A DNA stretch of 6,574 bases from NCBI GenBank assembly GCA_003446605.1, contig DMDF01000118.1, positions 1 to 6,574 on the forward strand, read 5' to 3'. Below the pieces are notes generated by a model. It was given only the letters and a program-made list of their open reading frames with translations. It was not told the origin of the DNA and did no database searches. Position numbers and translations under genes: made by a program. This DNA is from Anaerolineaceae bacterium (GTDB lineage: Bacteria; Chloroflexota; Anaerolineae; Anaerolineales; Anaerolineaceae). Each line of letters opens with the position of its first letter. Position 1 is the stretch's first letter. Positions 1 to 4,950 of this stretch are shown one piece after another.

Positions 1-2053
1 TAGAACCCATTATATTTACCATGGGAACGATGGAACCAGCATGCCGTGGAATGATACTGCGCAGCTTAACTATCTCGATCCGAACGTGCGCGAGGCAGTC
101 ATTAAAACTATTCTGGATGTCGCACACCGTTTCCCGATCATTCGTTTTGATGCCGCCATGACGCTGGCAAAACGACACTACCAGCGTTTGTGGTATCCAC
201 TGCCCGGTGGCGGCTGCGATATTCCCTCGCGCAGTGATTTCAACCTCTCACAGGAGATATTTGATCAGTACATTCCGCAGGAATTTTGGCGCGAGGTGGT
301 GGATCGCGTTGCGGCGGAAGCACCGGATACTTTGCTGCTGGCAGAAGCATTCTGGTTGATGGAGGGGTATTTTGTGCGCACACTGGGCATGCATCGTGTG
401 TATAATTCTGCTTTCATGAATCTGCTGCGCGATGAGGATAATTCCAAATATCGTCAGGTTATGAAGAACACACTTGAATTTGATCCAGAGATATTGAAAC
501 GTTTTGTCAATTTCATGAATAACCCTGATGAAGAAAGTGCAGTTACTCAATTCGGTAAAGGGGATAAATATTTTGGTATCTGTACCTTGATGGCTACCAT
601 GCCGGGGTTGCCCATGTTCGGGCATGGGCAGGTCGAGGGATTGCGTGAAAAGTACGGCATGGAATATAAACGGGCTTATTGGGATGAGCAGCCCGACCAG
701 CAGTTAATCGAGCGCCATACCTGGCAGATCTTTCCTCTTCTCAAACAACGTTATCTTTTTGCCAATGTTGAACAGTTTTACCTGTACGATTTTTATAACA
801 CAGATGGTTTTGTGGATGAGAATGTATTTGCCTATTCTAATCGCTATGGGGAAGAACGCTCGCTGGTAGTTTATCACAATCATTTTGGAGATACATCTGG
901 GTGGGTGCGAACCAGTGCAGCTTTCATGGATAAGAAAAGCGGGGAACAGCGTCAGGTTGATTTGCGTGCGGGTTTGGATTTGCCGGACAGAAAAAGCACT
1001 TACATTCTTTTCAGGGATCGTCTTTCAGGGTTGGAATATATCCGCAATGCACACGCGATTGCGCAGAAAGGACTGTATATCCAGCTGGATGCCTATCGGG
1101 CGCATGTCTTCATGGGTTTTCAAATCGTGGAAGACGATGAACAGGGCAGCTGGCGGCAAGTGCATGAACACCTTAATGGTCGCGGAGTGTCTGACATTCA
1201 TGCTCTACAGTGGGAGCTACCTTTGAAGGCGGTCTTGCAGCCGCTCCGTGATATTGTCAACCCTGGCTATATCAAGTATCTACTCGATCAAAAACCGCGT
1301 AATCCCGGGTCATTGCCTGGAGATGCATTCCTGAACGAAGCGGAGCACCGCCTGGGGAACCTGGTTCGCGGTGCGGTTTCGCTGCTTGGGCTAAATCCCG
1401 ACATGGTTGAAATATGTACAACCTTTAGAAAAAAGATGCGTGTTATTTACCAATTTGAAGGGTTGGATCAAGCGACATTGAACCCCACACCGCAAGATGT
1501 GGTTGCCCTTGTTGCATGGCTACGGGAAGATACTTCCCCTGACCGCTGGCTGGCACATATCTATTGGTGCTATCTGGATTGCCTGCGACAGGCTTTAAAT
1601 CTTCCAATCGATAGGTTTTTTACGTTGCTGGAAAGCTGGCGTGTCTTTTCTTTGATCGAATCCACATTACGGGATGGAAATATAACAGTGCAATCATCTT
1701 CCGCTGTGACGCATGATATCACACTCCTTTTCCATATGGATGGATGGCTGCGTAAGGTAGGTCGTCAAACTCCCGCGAATTTCTTCAGGAATTGGGTTCA
1801 GGATCGTACTGTGCAGGAATTCTTACAGGTCAATACCTTTAATGACAGAACGTGGATTAATGCCCAGAATGCAAAGACTGCTTTTGCTCTGTTTGCATTT
1901 GAGGGTGCAGTGGAAGTACTCCAGGTGAATAATCTGGGTACCAAACGCGCAATGGTCCGATTGGGACGGATGGCAGGCATTATCCTATCATTCCTCGAAA
2001 AAGCTGAACAATCTGGCTATGATCTCGATCGGTTTATAGAATATCTAGAATAG
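1..2053 (+). CDS. GH13 (alpha-amylase superfamily) glycosidase or transglycosylase, 5'-truncated by window edge
   Basis: This gene encodes a retaining alpha-glucan-active enzyme of the GH13 clan; the exact reaction cannot be read. The frame is open to the left edge, with residues such as YIYHGNDGTS before the ATG at 41, so that ATG is internal. Numbering from it, region II is RFD (R35, nucleophile D37) and region III is LLLAEAFW (acid/base E102). Region IV reads FMNNPD at 158-163: the third acid D163 is kept, but the usual His before it is Pro. MPGLPMFGHG (187-196) matches the end of the TIM barrel. Residues about 255-365 look like the beta-sandwich C domain. Residues about 370-670 are predicted by eye to be mostly helical and match nothing I recognise. 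Region I lies off the window, and no signal peptide can be judged. The gene converges on the GH57 gene, a family with overlapping substrates. It ends with TAG at 2051-2053. The GH13 fold is secure; the specificity is unknown. Confidence 0.9.
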   Translation, partial: RTHYIYHGNDGTSMPWNDTAQLNYLDPNVREAVIKTILDVAHRFPIIRFDAAMTLAKRHYQRLWYPLPGGGCDIPSRSDFNLSQEIFDQYIPQEFWREVVDRVAAEAPDTLLLAEAFWLMEGYFVRTLGMHRVYNSAFMNLLRDEDNSKYRQVMKNTLEFDPEILKRFVNFMNNPDEESAVTQFGKGDKYFGICTLMATMPGLPMFGHGQVEGLREKYGMEYKRAYWDEQPDQQLIERHTWQIFPLLKQRYLFANVEQFYLYDFYNTDGFVDENVFAYSNRYGEERSLVVYHNHFGDTSGWVRTSAAFMDKKSGEQRQVDLRAGLDLPDRKSTYILFRDRLSGLEYIRNAHAIAQKGLYIQLDAYRAHVFMGFQIVEDDEQGSWRQVHEHLNGRGVSDIHALQWELPLKAVLQPLRDIVNPGYIKYLLDQKPRNPGSLPGDAFLNEAEHRLGNLVRGAVSLLGLNPDMVEICTTFRKKMRVIYQFEGLDQATLNPTPQDVVALVAWLREDTSPDRWLAHIYWCYLDCLRQALNLPIDRFFTLLESWRVFSLIESTLRDGNITVQSSSAVTHDITLLFHMDGWLRKVGRQTPANFFRNWVQDRTVQEFLQVNTFNDRTWINAQNAKTAFALFAFEGAVEVLQVNNLGTKRAMVRLGRMAGIILSFLEKAEQSGYDLDRFIEYLE

Positions 2054-2057
2054 CGCA
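2054..2057. other. 4-bp gap between convergent stop codons
   Basis: The GH13 gene ends with TAG at 2051-2053 on the plus strand and the GH57 gene ends with TGA at 2060-2058 on the minus strand, leaving only four bases between them. There is no room for a terminator hairpin between the genes, so each transcript must end inside, or run through, the other gene's coding sequence. Confidence 0.95.
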
Positions 2058-3470
2058 TCATTTCTTCTGCCGCAGCATTTCAAACTTTTTCAAATACCCC
2101 AAAAAGGCAACATCCCCGGTTAGACTGGATACTTCGCTGTGTGCCCTTGCCAGAATATCGATCGATCCATACGCAGGATTGATGCCGGTTGCCAGTTCTA
2201 CCAGACCTGTTGCATGCGCAGCATATTTGAGGGTGTTTAACGTTTCAATACGGTCGAGATCATAAAAGAACCATGCATCGGATGAGAACATCCGTAAACG
2301 GTCGAATTGTGCTTCCAGCAATGTTGTCACAAATGATTGTTGGGTTGAATCCAAGGTTGTGATGGCATGGGATGCCAGTAGATCATCCAGACTGGTGGTT
2401 CCTAGTAGTACATCAATGTATGCATCACGCAGCTTCCATGGATCGTGGACAAGGTCGCGCAGATGGATTTCGTAAAGGGTGTCGATTGCATCTGCCAGAC
2501 CGTTTAAAAAATCACGCACTGGCTTCTTCCATGTGGCGGAGGGTGCATCACCGCAAACATTGCGCCAGCGTTCGATGCCATGATGGCAGCTCCAGGAAGT
2601 ATTTTCCATGATCTCGGCAGTTTGGGTTACGGTATGATCGCGCAGCCATAACGCTGGGAAGTAATGTTCAATACCTGTTTTTTCAACTGCGCCGTCCATC
2701 AGATAGCTCAGAAATTTCTCGCGGTAAAGTTGGTGATGCCCATATAATTCCCCATCGGTTGCCACCATGATCAATTGTTCATGACCGCGTTGTAAAAGTT
2801 CGCTTTGTGGCAGCAACCAGTCATGCACGAAGGTATCCGCGTTTTCACTGGCGCTCGGGTTGAAACTGATCTCTCCTGACAAGAAAGCATTATAGAAAAA
2901 GACGATGATTTCCTTGTTATTGTCGAGCTGGACGCGATAGGGTTGAGTGGTATCTAATTGTGGATTCTTTGCTTGCCAGGGTGCCAGAATGGTGAATTGG
3001 ATGCCGTGATCAGCCAGTGCTTGCAGGGTTCCTTTATCTACAGCGGTCTCGGGTAGCCACAATCCCTTGGGTTCGTGACCAAAGCGTTTTTCATAATCCT
3101 TGATTCCCCAACGGATCATGGTATTGCGGTCACGCTCAGAAGCAAGCGGCATGATCAGGTGAAAATAAGGTTGCACCATGGCATTACTGACGCCGGTTCG
3201 CTGAAATACCAGGCTTTCCTGTTTTATTATGCTTTTCAGGGTTTCGGGGTGATGCTTTTCCATCCAGACAAGCAGAGTTGCTCCGATGTTAAAACTGATC
3301 TTCTGGAAATTCCCGACCTGGGCATTGGGCTGGTAGCATTCATTGAAAATACGTTCCGTCCAGTTGCTGTAGGAACCGGCGCCGTATTCATTGGGAATCT
3401 CTCCGGTGAAAGGGTCTTCGCGCGGCGGCTGGTAGAAATGTCCGTGAACACAGAAATGGGTTGTAGGCAT
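2058..3470 (-). CDS. Glycoside hydrolase family 57 protein with short DUF3536-like C-terminus
   Basis: This is a complete 470-residue GH57 enzyme, a family of retaining alpha-glucan hydrolases, transferases and branching enzymes. Region 1 is HGHFYQPP (9-16). The nucleophile region is GLWLPETAV (136-144), with candidate nucleophile E141. The acid/base region is TDGELYGHH (238-246), with candidate D239. NTSWSCHHGIERWRNVCGD (290-308) and the stretch DPWKLRDAYIDVLLG (343-357) to SDAWFFYDLDRIETLN (397-412) resemble, from memory, the start of the DUF3536 region that follows the catalytic domain in some GH57 proteins. Those proteins are usually much longer, about 800 residues; this one stops near the middle of that architecture. 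There is no signal peptide, so it is likely cytoplasmic. The ATG at 3470 is firm: an in-frame TAA lies six codons upstream (3486-3488) and the first beta strand begins at residue 5. A Shine-Dalgarno-like AAGGA sits 12 nt before it, which is rather far. The substrate cannot be read, but a role in glycogen or maltodextrin turnover with the convergent GH13 gene is a fair inference. Confidence 0.92.
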   Translation of the reverse strand: MPTTHFCVHGHFYQPPREDPFTGEIPNEYGAGSYSNWTERIFNECYQPNAQVGNFQKISFNIGATLLVWMEKHHPETLKSIIKQESLVFQRTGVSNAMVQPYFHLIMPLASERDRNTMIRWGIKDYEKRFGHEPKGLWLPETAVDKGTLQALADHGIQFTILAPWQAKNPQLDTTQPYRVQLDNNKEIIVFFYNAFLSGEISFNPSASENADTFVHDWLLPQSELLQRGHEQLIMVATDGELYGHHQLYREKFLSYLMDGAVEKTGIEHYFPALWLRDHTVTQTAEIMENTSWSCHHGIERWRNVCGDAPSATWKKPVRDFLNGLADAIDTLYEIHLRDLVHDPWKLRDAYIDVLLGTTSLDDLLASHAITTLDSTQQSFVTTLLEAQFDRLRMFSSDAWFFYDLDRIETLNTLKYAAHATGLVELATGINPAYGSIDILARAHSEVSSLTGDVAFLGYLKKFEMLRQKK

Positions 3471-3553
3471 GAATGGTTGTTTTCCTTACAAAAAATAATC
3501 GAACCAAGCCATTTTACCGCAAAAAACCTTATCAAACGCTTAATTTTCCCTGT

Positions 3554-3583
3554 AGTATATTTCCCCGTCTAGATGAATATAAA
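3554..3583 (-). promoter_or_regulatory. Possible sigma70-type promoter of the GH57 gene
   Basis: On the minus strand, TTTATA (3583-3578, 4 of 6 matches to the -35 consensus) is followed after 18 bp by TATACT (3559-3554, 5 of 6 matches to the -10 consensus). This would start transcription near 3547 and give a leader of about 75 nt before the ATG at 3470. In AT-rich DNA such pairs arise by chance, so the call is weak. A second candidate, TTGATA/TAAAAT at 3535-3511, has a spacer of only 13 bp and is less likely. Confidence 0.3.
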
Positions 3584-3607
3584 AATAGGGAGGGCAGGAA
3601 GGGGAGC

Positions 3608-3624
3608 TATGCTGAAGGAGCATA
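3608..3624. repeat. Perfect 6-bp inverted repeat
   Basis: TATGCT and AGCATA flank a 5-nt loop (GAAGG on the plus strand). The arms do not extend beyond six pairs and no T tract follows on either strand, so it does not look like an intrinsic terminator. It lies just upstream of the possible GH57 promoter, where an operator is conceivable, but its short length fits chance about as well. Confidence 0.5.
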
Positions 3625-3735
3625 ACGACTGAGATACCTCTCTACATCGAATCAAGTTCCAAACCTACATTACTATAAGCCTTTCCTGATTATAAGATTT
3701 GTCAGCAGATTGCTACATGCAGTGGTGGGATCAAT

Positions 3736-4551
3736 TTAACTGAGCAGGTATCCACCATCCGCGATAATGGTCTCTCCGGTGATATAGCGGGCTGCTCCGC
3801 TAGCCAGGAATAATGCAACGGTGGCAATTTCATCCGGATCACCCTGGTGTCCAAGGGGAATGCGCGCCGTGAAAGCTTTCCCAACCTCCGTGATCTGTTC
3901 CGCTTTCATTGCGGAAGCTTTGATCATTTCCGCTGAACTCTGTGTCGCTCCTGGCGTTAAAATTCCTCCTGGTGCAATGGCGTTAACGTTAATTCCATAT
4001 TTTCCCCATTCCAATGCCAGTGAGCGGGTCATCATCACGACACCGCCCTTGGAAGCGTCATAATGCGCCAGATTTCCGGTGGGGTGAAATGCATCAATGG
4101 AGGCGATATTGATGATCTTTCCGCTCTTCCCCTTTTCGATCATCTTGTTGGCTGCTTTCTGAGAAAAGAAGAATGTACCTTTGAGGTTGATATCCATCAC
4201 ACGCTTCCACGCAGATTCGGTTATATCCAGAGCGGGCGTGATCGGAAAGATACCGGCATTGTTGACCAAAATATCGAGGCTGCCATATTTTTGTATTGAG
4301 AAATCAACTGCCTTCTCAATATCATCGGGATTGCTGACATCCGTGCTGATGAATTCCACTTTTCTGCCTTTATCCACAAATTCCTTTTTCGTCTGCTCAC
4401 CATGTTCAATGTCAATATCTGCAATGACCACGGCTGCACCCGCCTCGCTTAATCGATCTACAATACTCTTACCAATCCCCACTGATCCACCACTGACGAT
4501 AGCGGTTTCATTTCTTAGGTCAAACAATTGAGCTATTGTTTTGAATGCCAT
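3736..4551 (-). CDS. Classical short-chain dehydrogenase/reductase (SDR)
   Basis: This is a complete 271-residue NAD(P)(H)-dependent oxidoreductase of the classical SDR type. The nucleotide-binding turn is SGGSVGIG (20-27). D45 at the end of the second beta strand (VVIAD) suggests a preference for NAD(H) over NADP(H). DV (71-72) contacts adenine in this family, and NNAG (97-100) is present. The catalytic tetrad is intact: N122, S151, Y164 and K168 (YDASK). PG at 194-195 and the C-terminal GETIIADGG are typical. Length is normal for the family, with no signal peptide or membrane segment, so it is cytoplasmic. The start is firm: four successive in-frame TAA codons end seven codons upstream (the nearest at 4570-4572) and GAGG lies 5 nt before the ATG. 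Substrate is not readable; FabG-like 3-oxoacyl reductases, sugar dehydrogenases and alcohol dehydrogenases all share this pattern. The neighbouring genes do not indicate a pathway, and gaps of 265 and 399 bp suggest it is transcribed alone. Confidence 0.93.
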   Translation of the reverse strand: MAFKTIAQLFDLRNETAIVSGGSVGIGKSIVDRLSEAGAAVVIADIDIEHGEQTKKEFVDKGRKVEFISTDVSNPDDIEKAVDFSIQKYGSLDILVNNAGIFPITPALDITESAWKRVMDINLKGTFFFSQKAANKMIEKGKSGKIINIASIDAFHPTGNLAHYDASKGGVVMMTRSLALEWGKYGINVNAIAPGGILTPGATQSSAEMIKASAMKAEQITEVGKAFTARIPLGHQGDPDEIATVALFLASGAARYITGETIIADGGYLLS

Positions 4552-4555
4552 TTTT

Positions 4556-4563
4556 ACCTCTCT
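4556..4563 (-). promoter_or_regulatory. Ribosome binding site of the SDR gene
   Basis: AGAGAGGT on the minus strand contains the anti-Shine-Dalgarno complement GAGG, ending 5 nt before the ATG. It is the only purine-rich site in an otherwise A/T-only leader, and together with the in-frame TAA codons just upstream it fixes the start. Confidence 0.75.
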
Positions 4564-4573
4564 TTTTAATTAT

Positions 4574-4587
4574 TATTATTAATAATA
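4574..4587. repeat. AT-only 14-bp palindrome in the SDR leader
   Basis: TATTATTAATAATA is a perfect palindrome centred between 4580 and 4581. It sits where transcription from the TATAAT box would begin, so it could be an operator. It also grows out of a TTA/TAA triplet run, which produces such palindromes easily. Confidence 0.5.
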
Positions 4588-4592
4588 TTATA
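4587..4592 (-). promoter_or_regulatory. Consensus -10 box of the SDR gene
   Basis: A perfect TATAAT lies on the minus strand 35 nt before the ATG, which would give a leader of about 28 nt containing the ribosome binding site. No good -35 box is seen at 16-18 bp upstream (TCCCGT at 17 bp). The surrounding 40 bp are almost pure A/T, which helps melting but also makes a chance match easier. Confidence 0.4.
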
Positions 4593-4671
4593 AAAAATAA
4601 ATCAGGCTAACGGGATTAGAGATATATATGAGAACTACCCATAGAATTTGCTGATTCTGGCGGGAAGGTAT

Positions 4672-4690
4672 TAAAAGAGGCACTCTTTTA
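4672..4690. repeat. Perfect 8-bp inverted repeat with 3-nt loop
   Basis: TAAAAGAG and CTCTTTTA flank the loop GCA, forming a tight hairpin on either strand. It lies about 260 nt beyond the ABC exporter stop and about 80 nt upstream of the SDR -10 box. The stem is mostly A/T and no separate T tract follows, so terminator function is doubtful; a transcript-end hairpin or an operator for the SDR are alternatives. Confidence 0.65.
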
Positions 4691-4831
4691 TAGGAAAATG
4701 ACCATTGAATCTTGAGGGATCTGTAGAAATTATCGTACAGCATCAAAGCGGTTTTCTGGATATGAACTTTCGTGGGTTCATTCACAGAATGACTTTGATA
4801 ATGATAGAAATTGGAAACAAGTGCCATTCGG

Positions 4832-4860
4832 GGAGAGATCTGTTCTAGAAAAATTTCTCC
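4832..4860. repeat. Inverted repeat with 13-nt loop in the ABC-SDR gap
   Basis: GGAGAGAT (4832-4839) can pair with ATTTCTCC (4853-4860) over 8 bp including one G-T wobble. The loop contains the palindrome TTCTAGAA. On the plus strand it is followed by a T-rich stretch (TTATCTTGTTT), but no plus-strand gene leads into it. On the minus strand, where the ABC transcript would come through about 90 nt after its stop, no T run follows. Function is unclear. Confidence 0.4.
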
Positions 4861-4950
4861 TTATCTTGTTTGATTCCAATATGGATTACAAATTACGATC
4901 TCCTCATATCATCTACCGGGTGCCTGTCTTCACAAAAGGGTATTGCCGAT

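Larger units (their letters stand above)
3471..3735. other. Intergenic gap between the GH57 and SDR genes
   Basis: This 265-bp gap lies downstream of the SDR gene and upstream of the GH57 gene, both on the minus strand. It contains a promoter-like pair for GH57, a short inverted repeat at 3608-3624, a purine-rich run on the plus strand at about 3581-3606, and an isolated minus-strand TATAAT at 3689-3694 without a good -35 box. TATAAG occurs twice on the plus strand 17 bp apart (3674-3679 and 3691-3696), probably by chance. No GC-rich stem followed by a T run is visible after the SDR stop, so a rho-independent terminator for the SDR is not evident. No gene is supported here. Confidence 0.7.
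4552..4950. other. 399-bp intergenic gap between the SDR and ABC exporter genes
   Basis: The left 60 bp hold the AT-rich SDR leader and promoter signals. The rest is AT-rich, non-repetitive sequence with two inverted repeats, at 4672-4690 and 4832-4860. A 79-codon reading frame on the minus strand (4588-4827) has no ribosome binding site, and its product resembles no family I know, so I do not call it a gene. No tRNA cloverleaf was found. No clear intrinsic terminator follows the ABC exporter stop at 4951. Confidence 0.7.

Noticed and set aside
41..43. ATG at 41 as the true start of the GH13 gene
   Set aside because: The frame stays open to the left edge and the upstream residues (HGNDGTS) continue the GH13 pattern, while conserved region I is still missing. 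The gene is therefore cut by the window rather than starting here.
248..625. 125-codon minus-strand frame inside the GH13 gene
   Set aside because: It lies wholly opposite a confidently identified enzyme region containing catalytic E102, and its product is rich in His, Gln and Ile with no recognisable domain.
3490..3510. tRNA T-arm-like GGTTCGATTA on the minus strand
   Set aside because: The flanking bases cannot form the 5-bp T stem, and no anticodon or acceptor stem is found nearby.
3075..3572. 165-codon plus-strand frame opposite the GH57 N-terminus
   Set aside because: It overlaps the conserved HGHFYQPP and LPETAV regions of GH57 on the other strand, and it has no domain signal of its own.
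3640..3735. Intrinsic terminator after the SDR stop
   Set aside because: Only a weak AGCA/TGCT stem was seen, with no T tract following it.
4588..4827. 79-codon reading frame on the minus strand in the ABC-SDR gap
   Set aside because: It has no ribosome binding site before its ATG, its product matches no family I recognise, and it runs into the SDR promoter block. AT-rich intergenic DNA easily leaves such frames open.
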